DNA of 64,000 nt from JAGOUY01 sp964562155 (GTDB taxonomy: Bacteria; Patescibacteriota; Patescibacteriia; 2-12-FULL-60-25). The position numbers and the translations under genes are program-made. Positions 24,726 through 32,666 of this stretch are shown here, in pieces (the first letter of the stretch is position 1; every line of letters starts with the position of its first letter). The DNA is taken from NCBI GenBank assembly GCA_964562155.1, contig CAZLRU010000001.1, forward strand, positions 1 through 64,000, written 5' to 3'. The notes under the pieces are model-generated. The model was not told where the DNA came from. It ran no database searches and saw only the letters and a program-made list of their open reading frames with translations.

Positions 24726-25259
24726 ATGACAGAGGCTCTTTCTTTTCTTCGTGATTGGCTTGGGAATGCTTCGCATCATGTGTGGCTGTTGGTCGGGGTG
24801 ATTGTGGGGATTTTGGCGTACGGGGTATTTGTGGGGCGGGATCGGATGGTGACGTTATTGCTCTCGATGTATTTATCATTGGCGGTGCTTACGAATGCGC
24901 CATTGGTTTCGACGGCGAGTCGATGGCTCCGTGTACAGGATCGGCCGATGCTTCAATTGGGTTGGTTTCTTGGACTCTTTCTTTTCATGTTTTTTTTGTT
25001 GTGGCGTAGCGATATTTTGCGGGGGATGGCGTTTGAGCGAGGGAGTTGGTGGGAGTCGGTTTTATTGGTGGTTTTTCAGGTAGGATTGCTTGTGAGTATT
25101 ATTTTTGTTCTTTTGCCTTCAACGTTTTTAGCTGCTATCCCCCAGGGGGTTACACAGGTTTTTTTAGGCGACGTTGGTCGCAGTTTTTGGTTGATCGGTC
25201 CGTTGCTTTTTTTGGCTTTTTTAGGGAGAGGGGGTGGGGGAGTGATGGATTTGGAGTAA
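24726..25259 (+). CDS. Polytopic membrane protein, unknown function
   Basis: A 177-aa protein with about four or five membrane helices (HVWLLVGVIVGILAYGVFVG, LLLSMYLSLAVLTNAPLV, LGWFLGLFLFMFFLLW, SVLLVVFQVGLLVSIIFVLL, FWLIGPLLFLAFLG). The start at 24726 is set by a TATACT box ending 6 nt before the ATG; the open frame back to 24675 is ignored. It lies just before a sigma-factor gene. I cannot assign a function. Confidence 0.7.
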   Translation: MTEALSFLRDWLGNASHHVWLLVGVIVGILAYGVFVGRDRMVTLLLSMYLSLAVLTNAPLVSTASRWLRVQDRPMLQLGWFLGLFLFMFFLLWRSDILRGMAFERGSWWESVLLVVFQVGLLVSIIFVLLPSTFLAAIPQGVTQVFLGDVGRSFWLIGPLLFLAFLGRGGGGVMDLE

Positions 25260-25269
25260 ACGTAACATT

Positions 25270-25299
25270 TTGACGATTGAGCGGTATTTTGGTTATGTA
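25270..25299 (+). promoter_or_regulatory. Promoter of the sigma factor/DUF5667 pair
   Basis: TTGACG, an 18-nt spacer, TATGTA, ending 6 nt before the ATG at 25306. This argues against the in-frame TTG at 25270 as the start. Confidence 0.5.
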
Positions 25300-25305
25300 G
25301 GAGGA

Positions 25306-25800
25306 ATGAATCCCCAAGCGTTTGAAGGATTTTATCACACCTATGTGAAGCGGGTTTACCGTTTCGTGTTTTATCGCGTCGGGGGTCGAGTTGAGCTAAC
25401 ACAAGATTTAACCCAAGAGATCTTTTTAAAAGCCTTTGAGGCATTTGATCGGTACGATCCAACGAAGAGTCAATCGGCATGGATTTATACCATTGCTCGC
25501 AATCATCTTATTAATCATCATGCTAAACAACGTCCTCAGGTTGATGTTGAGGATGTGATTGATTCCCGGCTTGTCAGTGAAGATGGTCGGGAGGTGTTTG
25601 CTCGGGCGGATGATGATCAACGATTGTTGAGGGGGATTGATGGATTAGATACGGATGACGCGCGCTTGGTGCGGATGAAGTATCTTGAAGGCTGGGGATT
25701 TGATGAGTTGGCGGATATGTTGGGGAAGAGCTCCGGAGCTCTTCGGGTCCAAGCCGGTAGAGCATTAAAGAAGCTTCGTCACAGTCTTCATAAAAAATAA
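25306..25800 (+). CDS. ECF-type RNA polymerase sigma factor
   Basis: A 164-aa sigma70-family factor. Region 2 is seen as FYHTYVKRVYRFVFYRVG, DLTQEIFLKAFEAFDRYD and SAWIYTIARNHLINHHAK, and region 4 as ARLVRMKYLEGWGFDELADM followed by KSSGALRVQAGRALKKLR. Such factors direct polymerase to stress or envelope promoters and are held by an anti-sigma partner. The next gene, 2 nt downstream, is a membrane protein with a DUF5667 domain and is the likely partner. The ATG at 25306 is chosen over a TTG at 25270. Confidence 0.9.
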   Translation: MNPQAFEGFYHTYVKRVYRFVFYRVGGRVELTQDLTQEIFLKAFEAFDRYDPTKSQSAWIYTIARNHLINHHAKQRPQVDVEDVIDSRLVSEDGREVFARADDDQRLLRGIDGLDTDDARLVRMKYLEGWGFDELADMLGKSSGALRVQAGRALKKLRHSLHKK

Positions 25801-25802
25801 CT

Positions 25803-26312
25803 ATGTCACTTTTTCTTCGCTTACATCTTCGTCGGCTCGCTAAACAAGCTGAGCCGTCTAAGGTGTTTTTGAACCGACTCGAGACTCGGTTGTTTGAGCG
25901 TAAAGAGATTGTCTTGTGGCATCGTTCCCACCTGCTTCGTTTTGCGGTTGTTCCCGCTTTGTTGATTGTGACTTTGTTGGGTGGAACGGGAGCGTATGCC
26001 TATACGTCTGACCAGGTATTGCCCGATCATGTGCTCTATCCTTTGCGTAAGAGTATTGAGGGTTTTGAGGTGCAGATTGCTGCGGTGACACCGATGAAGG
26101 ATCGTGTGCGTTTACGGTTACTTGAACGCCATGCACGTGAAAAACGCTTGCTTGAGGAAAAACAGGCCAAGGAAAAAGCGAGTGCAAAGACTACTAAATC
26201 CTCCACGGTTAAGGTTGTGCCTGTAAAAAATGCTCCTGTAAAAATGAATCCAGTAGCGCCTACGTCTACCAAGTCTTTTCCTCAAAAGGCCTCTGTAAAG
26301 AAGGGTTCTTAA
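25803..26312 (+). CDS. DUF5667 membrane protein, putative anti-sigma partner
   Basis: A 169-aa protein with a basic cytoplasmic N-terminus (about 45 residues), one membrane helix (FAVVPALLIVTLLGGTGAYA) and an external DUF5667 region (SDQVLPDHVLYPLRKSIEGF, then VRLRLLERHAREKRLLE). It ends in a Lys/Pro/Thr-rich low-complexity tail. The gene directly follows the sigma gene. DUF5667 proteins commonly sit beside ECF sigma factors. Anti-sigma function is inferred from this pairing, not shown. Confidence 0.75.
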   Translation: MSLFLRLHLRRLAKQAEPSKVFLNRLETRLFERKEIVLWHRSHLLRFAVVPALLIVTLLGGTGAYAYTSDQVLPDHVLYPLRKSIEGFEVQIAAVTPMKDRVRLRLLERHAREKRLLEEKQAKEKASAKTTKSSTVKVVPVKNAPVKMNPVAPTSTKSFPQKASVKKGS

Positions 26313-26321
26313 CAATCTTAT

Positions 26322-27248
26322 TTACATGCCTCCATCGCCCTTTCTAAGCCTGTACCCATTTTCAAAGGCTTGGTTCATTTTTTTGTTCGCGAGTTCATTT
26401 TCTAGATTGTGCCATTTGCATCGTTTGCCCGTTCCTATTTCCATGGAGGTACTGCCTAATTGAACATTTCTTTCCGTTATAAACGGTTGGACCGCTCCTA
26501 GAATCTCGGACAGTAATGTGTTGAGCCATGGCCAGTTTTTTCTTAGCCATGCATCTTCTTCATTAGGTGCTAGTATTTCAGCGAATTTCCAAATATCTTC
26601 CGTCATGGAATCCCAGCGTTTTTGCATAGCCCGACCCATGAGTTGAAAGGTTCGGTGTGTTAAGGATCCGATTTCAACGTACAGTCTTTGCTTTTCCTTG
26701 TCTTTATGGTGTTCTGGGAAGGGTAGTGTCTTAAAAATCAGGGTTTTCTCTGATATCCCTTGATTCAAGGCGTCTTTTGCCGTGAGATCGATCATGGTTA
26801 GTACCTCTTCGTACATTTCCTCTGTTTTGGTTGAGAACTCTATCGCAAGCTTTTCGGAATACTCTTCAACCAGAGGAGCAATCCTTCCCATAGCGATCAT
26901 CCAGATGTCTCTGAAGAGATGTTTTTGTCCTTCTGAATATGAGCGCTGTTTGCTCTCGACTAAGCTTCGAGGGAGATTTTTGCATAGTTCTATGCCCTGG
27001 CTTTGTCCCGATCTGCCTTTGTCCGTTAAAAATGTTTCTCCTTCCGCTAATAATAATTGGACAGTTCCTTCTTCGTTGGACCGCATTTTCCAGGCGAGCG
27101 CCTCTTTTCCATCGCATGCCAACACCATTCCAAGATAGGCGCCGTATTCTTGAGGCTCCCATTCCTCCATGTCCTCAGGTGTGGGTATGTATTCCTGTGC
27201 GTGGTTTTCCACGGTTTTTTCCAGTGGTTTTTTAGGAAGCTCGTTCAT
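26322..27248 (-). CDS. Soluble protein of unknown function (308 aa)
   Basis: A 308-aa hydrophilic, mostly helical protein that I do not recognise (starts MNELPKKPLEKTVENHAQEY; ends FENGYRLRKGDGGM). It is rich in Glu, Lys and Trp, with no membrane segment or signal peptide. It is a single minus-strand gene, convergent with the DUF5667 gene and divergent from cysS. The frame is long and uninterrupted. It could be lineage-specific. Confidence 0.65.
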   Translation of the reverse strand: MNELPKKPLEKTVENHAQEYIPTPEDMEEWEPQEYGAYLGMVLACDGKEALAWKMRSNEEGTVQLLLAEGETFLTDKGRSGQSQGIELCKNLPRSLVESKQRSYSEGQKHLFRDIWMIAMGRIAPLVEEYSEKLAIEFSTKTEEMYEEVLTMIDLTAKDALNQGISEKTLIFKTLPFPEHHKDKEKQRLYVEIGSLTHRTFQLMGRAMQKRWDSMTEDIWKFAEILAPNEEDAWLRKNWPWLNTLLSEILGAVQPFITERNVQLGSTSMEIGTGKRCKWHNLENELANKKMNQAFENGYRLRKGDGGM

Positions 27249-27347
27249 ATGAGTTTATTCTATCTCTTCGTTTTAAGATAAGCTACTTTTTACTCCTCGT
27301 TTATCTGTGTTATTGAGTAAAAAGAGTAAGTCGGTTAAGCTCTCTTT

Positions 27348-28727
27348 ATGTTGCATATTTGGAATACGCTTCATCGGAAGCTCGAGGTGTTTACGCCGAT
27401 CCAGCCCGGGAAGGTTGGGTATTACGCCTGTGGACCAACGGTGTATAACCCACTCACCTTGGGGAATTGGCGTAAGTATATTATCGATGACACAACGCAT
27501 CGGGTGTTGGCGTTTTTAGGCTATGCCGTCACACACGTGACGAATATTACCGATGTTGGTCATTTGGTGGGTGATGCGAGTGAGGGGGAGGATAAAATGG
27601 AGCGCGAGGCGTTTAGGACGGGTAAGACGGCTTGGGAGATTGCTCGATTTTATGAAGCCTCATTTGTAGAGGGGATGAAACGTTTTAACATCCTCATGCC
27701 CACGATCATGCCGCGTGCGACTGAACATATTCCGGAACAAATTGCTATTGTCCAAGAATTGGAACAGCGAGGATTCACGTATACTACGTCGGATGGTGTC
27801 TATTTTGATACGTCAAGATTTGCTGCCTATGGGGCTTTATCCGGTCAGAAGTTAGACGAGAAAGAGGCTGGTGCGCGGGTTGAAGTAAACGAAGAGAAGC
27901 GAAACGCGAGCGATTTTGCCTTGTGGAAGTTTTCACCTGTTGATCAAAAGCGTCAGATGGAATGGCCAAGTCCGTGGGGGGTTGGGTTTCCTGGTTGGCA
28001 TATCGAATGTTCAGCTATGTCTGCTAAATATCTTGGTCAGCCGTTTGACCTGCATTCGGGTGGGGTGGATCATATTCCTGTTCATCACGAAAATGAGATC
28101 GCGCAAAGTGAGGCGGCTTATGGAAAACCATTGGCGCATTATTGGATACATAACGAATTCCTGTTGGTGGATGGTGGGCGTATGGGCAAATCGTTGGGCA
28201 ATGCATACATCTTAGAGGATCTGGAAAAACAGGGGTTTGATCCCATGGATTTTCGCTATTTTTGCTTGGGTGCTCACTACCGCTCTAAGTTGAACTTTAC
28301 GTGGGAAGGGTTGGATGGAGCTCGTCATGCATTGCATAAGCTCAAGCGTCGCTTCCTTGAGCTTGAAGATGGAGGGGCAACGTCGGATTCAAGGGTGATG
28401 GATGAGTTCCGGGCGGCGTTGGAGGATGATTTTTCTATGCCTAGAGCACTCGCTTTGGTTTGGGATGTGCTTGGACATGAACTCATATCCTCTGCGGCTA
28501 AAAGAGCTACTCTTCTCGCTATGGATCAGGTGTTGGGATTGGGCATGGCTGAATGGACGGAGGTGGTGTCCGAGGTGCCAGAGGATATTCGAGCTTTACA
28601 GCGGTGTCGAGAGGAGGCTCGAGCCCGAAAAGACTGGGCTGAGTCAGATCGTGTGCGAGATGAGCTAAAGGTTCTCGGTTGGATTGTTGAGGATGGAGTG
28701 AACGGAAGTGTCATCAGGAGATCTTGA
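27348..28727 (+). CDS. cysS: Cysteinyl-tRNA synthetase with variant signature motifs
   Basis: A 459-aa class I synthetase that charges tRNA-Cys. Overall homology is clear: WNTLHRKLEVFTPIQPGKVG, CGPTVY with zinc Cys28, RFNILMPTIMPRATEHI, SPWGVGFPGWHIECSAMS and VHHENEIAQSEA, so all zinc ligands are kept. The HIGH-type motif, normally HIGN or HIGH, reads TLGN at residues 37-40. The KMSKS loop reads RMGKS at about 278. Both sites bind ATP, so catalysis may be altered, or this is a lineage variant. The start is ATG 27348; there is no SD. No second cysS is visible here. Confidence 0.93.
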   Translation: MLHIWNTLHRKLEVFTPIQPGKVGYYACGPTVYNPLTLGNWRKYIIDDTTHRVLAFLGYAVTHVTNITDVGHLVGDASEGEDKMEREAFRTGKTAWEIARFYEASFVEGMKRFNILMPTIMPRATEHIPEQIAIVQELEQRGFTYTTSDGVYFDTSRFAAYGALSGQKLDEKEAGARVEVNEEKRNASDFALWKFSPVDQKRQMEWPSPWGVGFPGWHIECSAMSAKYLGQPFDLHSGGVDHIPVHHENEIAQSEAAYGKPLAHYWIHNEFLLVDGGRMGKSLGNAYILEDLEKQGFDPMDFRYFCLGAHYRSKLNFTWEGLDGARHALHKLKRRFLELEDGGATSDSRVMDEFRAALEDDFSMPRALALVWDVLGHELISSAAKRATLLAMDQVLGLGMAEWTEVVSEVPEDIRALQRCREEARARKDWAESDRVRDELKVLGWIVEDGVNGSVIRRS

Positions 28728-28751
28728 GGGGGATGTGCTATACTAGGTGGC

Positions 28752-29294
28752 ATGGTACCAAAATCCTCCTTGCCTGAAAGACATCCTCTTTCGACGGTGC
28801 CTGAAGCTCCTCTTGCCTCTTTGGAAGATGAGTCTCCTCTCGTAGCGGATGAACGTGCCTACGAGACGCTTGAGATTCAAGAAACGCAAGATGCGTTTTT
28901 AGAACAGGCTGAGGATGCTCCAACGACGGTTATTCGTTCTGCGCAGGCTGCTGACACGGCAACCGCCTCACCTACGGCTGCTTTACCCAAGGATGAGGTA
29001 ACGGTTAAGTTGGAAAAGATCTTAGAGGATGGATTAGGTGAGTATGTATCGGCTATGCCGGAAGAAGCGCGGACGCGGTTTTTATATAAGGGTCAAGAAA
29101 CGGCCGCTCAATTATCGGTCATGGTACGTGGACTTAAAATTCATGCTAAAAAAGTGGTAGAATTGATTCGTGATTGGTTGTTAACGATTCCGGGGGTGAA
29201 TAAATTTTTTCTTGAACAGGAGGCAAAAATTAAGACAGATCGTGTTCTGGAGTTAGAACAAACGTACCGCGAACAAAAACAAAACCTTCCTTAA
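28752..29294 (+). CDS. Conserved acidic protein next to the VirD4-like ATPase
   Basis: A 180-aa protein. The first 80 residues are acidic, Pro/Ala/Thr-rich and probably disordered. The C-terminal part is helical and conserved-looking (KLEKILEDGLGEYVSAMPEE, LSVMVRGLKIHAKKVVELIR, IPGVNKFFLEQEAKIKTDRV). The start is set by an extended -10 box (TGCTATACT) ending 7 nt before the ATG. It lies 9 nt upstream of the big ATPase gene and probably works with it. I recall similar proteins paired with such ATPases in CPR genomes; the function is unknown. Confidence 0.7.
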   Translation: MVPKSSLPERHPLSTVPEAPLASLEDESPLVADERAYETLEIQETQDAFLEQAEDAPTTVIRSAQAADTATASPTAALPKDEVTVKLEKILEDGLGEYVSAMPEEARTRFLYKGQETAAQLSVMVRGLKIHAKKVVELIRDWLLTIPGVNKFFLEQEAKIKTDRVLELEQTYREQKQNLP

Positions 29295-29303
29295 ACTTCT
29301 CCC

Positions 29304-31856
29304 ATGATGTTCCTTTTCCAAGTCGGGGTTGCCGACCCCTCTCTTGATCCATCCGCCTTTCTTACCGGATGGTCCCTCAGTGATCCTTTGACGGCTGCGA
29401 TTGTGAGTATCGTGGCTGCGATTGCATTTGTCTTTGCTGTATTGTCTGTTATCCGCTTTTTTGCTCATCGTCATGGGAGATGGAGCGTTGCCTTTGGGAT
29501 GCAGATTTTGTTAGTCCGTGTTCCTAAGGAGTTGCGCAAGGAGGATAATCAACAGGATAAAACTCAGCAGCAGATTCAGGAGTTAATTGGGCGGATGGAG
29601 ACCGTTTTTTCTACCATGGGCTCGATTGCTGCTCAACATGGTATTTCGGCTTGGTTACTGGGAAGGCATGATCACATGGCGGTAGAAATTGTGGCTCATA
29701 AAGACAAGATTTCTTTTTACGTTGGTATTCCTAAGAAGCAGCGCCAGTTTATTGAGGAACAGATTCATGCTCAGTATCCCAATGCTCAAATTGAAGATGT
29801 CCCGGATTACAACATGTTTGCTCCAACCAGCGTTATTTTGGGGAGTTACGTAGTGTTTAAGCGTGCTGACTGTTTTCCTATTCGGACGTATCGCAAGCTT
29901 GAAACGGATGCCATGAATTCTCTGACAAACGCTTTGTCCAAGGTTGAATCAGGGGATGGAGCCTCGATCCAGTATGTTTTACGAACGGCTCCTAAGCGTT
30001 GGAGTCGTGATGGGCTTGAGATTGCCAAGGGGATGCAGCAAGGGAAGCGTTTGGAAGATGTGGAGAGAAGTGGGTTTCTTGGGACGCTGGGACATGTGTT
30101 TCGTGGGTTTGGTTCGGTTATTACGGCGGATGAACATAAGCCGGGTGCTGATACCTATCACCTGTCTCCTTTGGAAACGGAGATGATTAAAGGGTTGGAA
30201 GAGAAATCTTCTAAGGCTGGTTTGGAAGTAAATATTCGCGTGCTGGTATCGGCTAAAACGCCTGAGCGTGCTCAAGGCTATTTGAATGATATTTTGAATG
30301 CCTACGGACAGTTTAATATCTACGAGTATGGCAATAGTTTGAGCAAAGAGATGCCGGTTTTACAAACGAGACTGATCCGTCACTTTATTTTTCGTCGTTT
30401 TGATGAGAAGTATAAAATCATTTTGAATGCCGAGGAGATGGCCTCGATTTTTCACCTGCCCTTACCTTCTACGGAAACACCGAAAATTAATTGGTTGCTT
30501 TCGCGTAAGGCTCTGCCGCCGGCGAATTTGCCAACGGAGGGGATTCAGTTGGGATTATCGGAATATCGTGGATATAAGTACGAGGTACGCATGAAACAGG
30601 CGGATCGACGTCGTCACATGTATGTTATTGGAAAATCAGGTTCCGGTAAGTCGGTGTTTCAGGCCTCGCTTATTAAACAGGATATTGAAGCTGGACGTGG
30701 TGTTTGTGTGATTGATCCGCATGGAGATTTGGTGGATGAGTGTTTGGAATATGTTCCAAAAGAGCGAGCTGACGATGTGATTTTGTTTGATCCGGCTGAT
30801 TTTGAGCGTCCATTAGGTCTCAATATGCTCGAGTTTGATCCTCGCTATCCGCATTTGCGGACGTTTGTGATCAATGAAATGTTGAAGATTTTTGATAAGT
30901 TGTACGACCTAAAATCTACGGGTGGACCGATGTTTGAGACATATATGCGCAATGCGATTCTTTTGCTCATGGATCATGTAGAGTCGGGTTGTACATTGAT
31001 GGACGTCCCTCGTGTTTTAGCGGATGATGATTTTCGTAATTTTAAATTGTCCAAGTGTACTTCACAGGAGGTCAAAGATTTTTGGTTGAAAGAGGCGTTG
31101 AAGGCGGGGGGTGAATCAAGTTTGGCGAACATGGTTCCGTATATTACTTCGAAATTGGCGTCGTTTATTTATAACGACTACATGCGGCCGATTATTGGTC
31201 AACAAAAAAGCGCATTCAATTTTTATGATGTCATGAATGATCAGAAGATCTTGCTGGTTAAGCTGTCAAAGGGAAAAATTGGAGATTTGAATGCTTATTT
31301 GTTGGGTATGATTGTGGTGGGGAAGGTGCTGGATGCGGCGCTTAAGCGTAGTGAGATGCCGGCGGAAGAACGGAAGGATTTCTATCTTTATATTGATGAG
31401 TTCCAAAACTTTTTGACCGATTCCATCTCCGTGATTTTGTCTGAGGCACGTAAATATGGGTTGAATTTAGTTATTGCTCATCAATTTATCGGGCAGCTTT
31501 TATCGGGTGCTAATCGGGATACGAAGATCCGTGATTCTATTTTTGGGAACGTCGGTACAATCATCTCTTTTCGTGTAGGTGTAGAGGATGCTGAGTTTTT
31601 AGAGAAGGAGTTTTTGCCTGTATTTAGCTTGTATGATCTGGTTAATGTGGAAGCATTTACCTGTAATCTCAAGCTTCTTATTGATAATACCGCTTCACGT
31701 CCCTTTAATATGAAGCCTGTCATGCCCGCTCGACCCGAGAGTAAGGAGTTGGCTCGGATGGTTCATGAGCTGTCTCGTTATAAGTATGGCCGTAAACGGG
31801 AATTGGTGGAGGCGGAGATGAGGGAGAAGAAGGATATGGTGAGTGATTTTTTCTAG
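29304..31856 (+). CDS. VirD4/TraG-like coupling ATPase (HerA/FtsK superfamily)
   Basis: An 850-aa membrane-anchored ATPase. Near the N-terminus is a hydrophobic segment (about residues 28-53: LTAAIVSIVAAIAFVFAVLS). A roughly 380-residue middle domain of unclear fold follows, then the motor. In the motor, Walker A is IGKSGSGKSVFQ (about 441), followed by GVCVIDPHGDLVDECLEYVP, and Walker B is YLYIDEFQNF (about 695). The motor resembles the TrwB/TraD DNA-binding ATPase that brings DNA to type IV secretion channels. No other secretion genes are in the window. In CPR this may serve DNA uptake or pilus-linked transfer; that is inference. Confidence 0.8.
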   Translation: MMFLFQVGVADPSLDPSAFLTGWSLSDPLTAAIVSIVAAIAFVFAVLSVIRFFAHRHGRWSVAFGMQILLVRVPKELRKEDNQQDKTQQQIQELIGRMETVFSTMGSIAAQHGISAWLLGRHDHMAVEIVAHKDKISFYVGIPKKQRQFIEEQIHAQYPNAQIEDVPDYNMFAPTSVILGSYVVFKRADCFPIRTYRKLETDAMNSLTNALSKVESGDGASIQYVLRTAPKRWSRDGLEIAKGMQQGKRLEDVERSGFLGTLGHVFRGFGSVITADEHKPGADTYHLSPLETEMIKGLEEKSSKAGLEVNIRVLVSAKTPERAQGYLNDILNAYGQFNIYEYGNSLSKEMPVLQTRLIRHFIFRRFDEKYKIILNAEEMASIFHLPLPSTETPKINWLLSRKALPPANLPTEGIQLGLSEYRGYKYEVRMKQADRRRHMYVIGKSGSGKSVFQASLIKQDIEAGRGVCVIDPHGDLVDECLEYVPKERADDVILFDPADFERPLGLNMLEFDPRYPHLRTFVINEMLKIFDKLYDLKSTGGPMFETYMRNAILLLMDHVESGCTLMDVPRVLADDDFRNFKLSKCTSQEVKDFWLKEALKAGGESSLANMVPYITSKLASFIYNDYMRPIIGQQKSAFNFYDVMNDQKILLVKLSKGKIGDLNAYLLGMIVVGKVLDAALKRSEMPAEERKDFYLYIDEFQNFLTDSISVILSEARKYGLNLVIAHQFIGQLLSGANRDTKIRDSIFGNVGTIISFRVGVEDAEFLEKEFLPVFSLYDLVNVEAFTCNLKLLIDNTASRPFNMKPVMPARPESKELARMVHELSRYKYGRKRELVEAEMREKKDMVSDFF

Positions 31857-31888
31857 GATACGCGTACGTGGGTGTGGGTTGGTGAGAT

Positions 31889-32560
31889 GTGAGTAAGAAA
31901 AATACTAAAATACCTAAAACTATGTTTCAGCAAAAAATGCGTAGAGAGATGAGTGGGGATGATGGAGTGGTGATTTCGCTTGGGATGAGGGCTCAGGATA
32001 CGAAGATGGCGCTGACGCGTCGGGTGATTGATCATATGCGTGAGCAGCTGGATAGTTTGGAACGCTTGTTGTTGCAAGAGGAGGCAACCGAGGCGCTTCA
32101 AGAGTTGGCTGAGCTCATGGATCAGCAACAGCGTTTGGCGCCTGGGCCGATCGGCTCCTCGGGCGGGTCTCGGTCTATTGAAGGGGTGTTTGATGGGGTT
32201 CACATGGTGGGAGAGGATGGTAAGCAATATCTCGTCCCTCCTAACTATGCGTCTAAGTCAAAATTAGTTGAGGGTGATTTGTTGCGCTTGGTGGTAGCGG
32301 ACAATGGGCGTTTTGTATTTAAACAACGTGGACCGATTGAGCGCCAGCGGTTAATGGGGGTTCTTAGCTATAATGATCAAACGGATGAATGGTCGGTGGT
32401 TGCAGATGGACGCAGATTTCGTGTGTTAGCTGCTTCTGTAACCTATTTTAAGGCTCAGCCTAATGATGAAGCGGTGATCCTTGTTCCGTGTGACAATCCT
32501 TCTTCTTGGGCGGCTGTTGAAAACGTGGTGAGACGCGAGGTGGGGGAGTTTGGCGTGTGA
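31889..32560 (+). CDS. Conserved CPR protein with C-terminal beta domain
   Basis: A 223-aa protein with a helical N-terminal half (coiled-coil-like: RRVIDHMREQLDSLERLLLQ) and a C-terminal beta-rich half (FDGVHMVGEDGKQYLVPPNY, ASKSKLVEGDLLRLVVADNG, RVLAASVTYFKAQPNDEAVI). I recall the second half as a conserved uncharacterised module in CPR genomes. The start is GTG 31889, with an alternative ATG at 31922; neither has a strong ribosome site. The gene follows the coupling ATPase by 32 nt and precedes dnaX. Function unknown; a nucleic-acid-binding or transcript-associated role is only a guess. Confidence 0.7.
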   Translation: MSKKNTKIPKTMFQQKMRREMSGDDGVVISLGMRAQDTKMALTRRVIDHMREQLDSLERLLLQEEATEALQELAELMDQQQRLAPGPIGSSGGSRSIEGVFDGVHMVGEDGKQYLVPPNYASKSKLVEGDLLRLVVADNGRFVFKQRGPIERQRLMGVLSYNDQTDEWSVVADGRRFRVLAASVTYFKAQPNDEAVILVPCDNPSSWAAVENVVRREVGEFGV

Positions 32561-32626
32561 AGCCTGAGAACGTCAGAGTAGAAAAGGATATACCAAATTT
32601 TCAAAAAACCCCTTAAAAATAAAGGG

Positions 32627-32655
32627 TTGAGTTCTGTCTGCCGGGTGCCTATACT
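32627..32655 (+). promoter_or_regulatory. Sigma70 promoter of dnaX
   Basis: TTGAGT, a 17-nt spacer, TATACT, ending 11 nt before the ATG at 32667. The mRNA would have a leader of only about 5 nt. Confidence 0.65.
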
Positions 32656-32666
32656 CGATACTGTTT

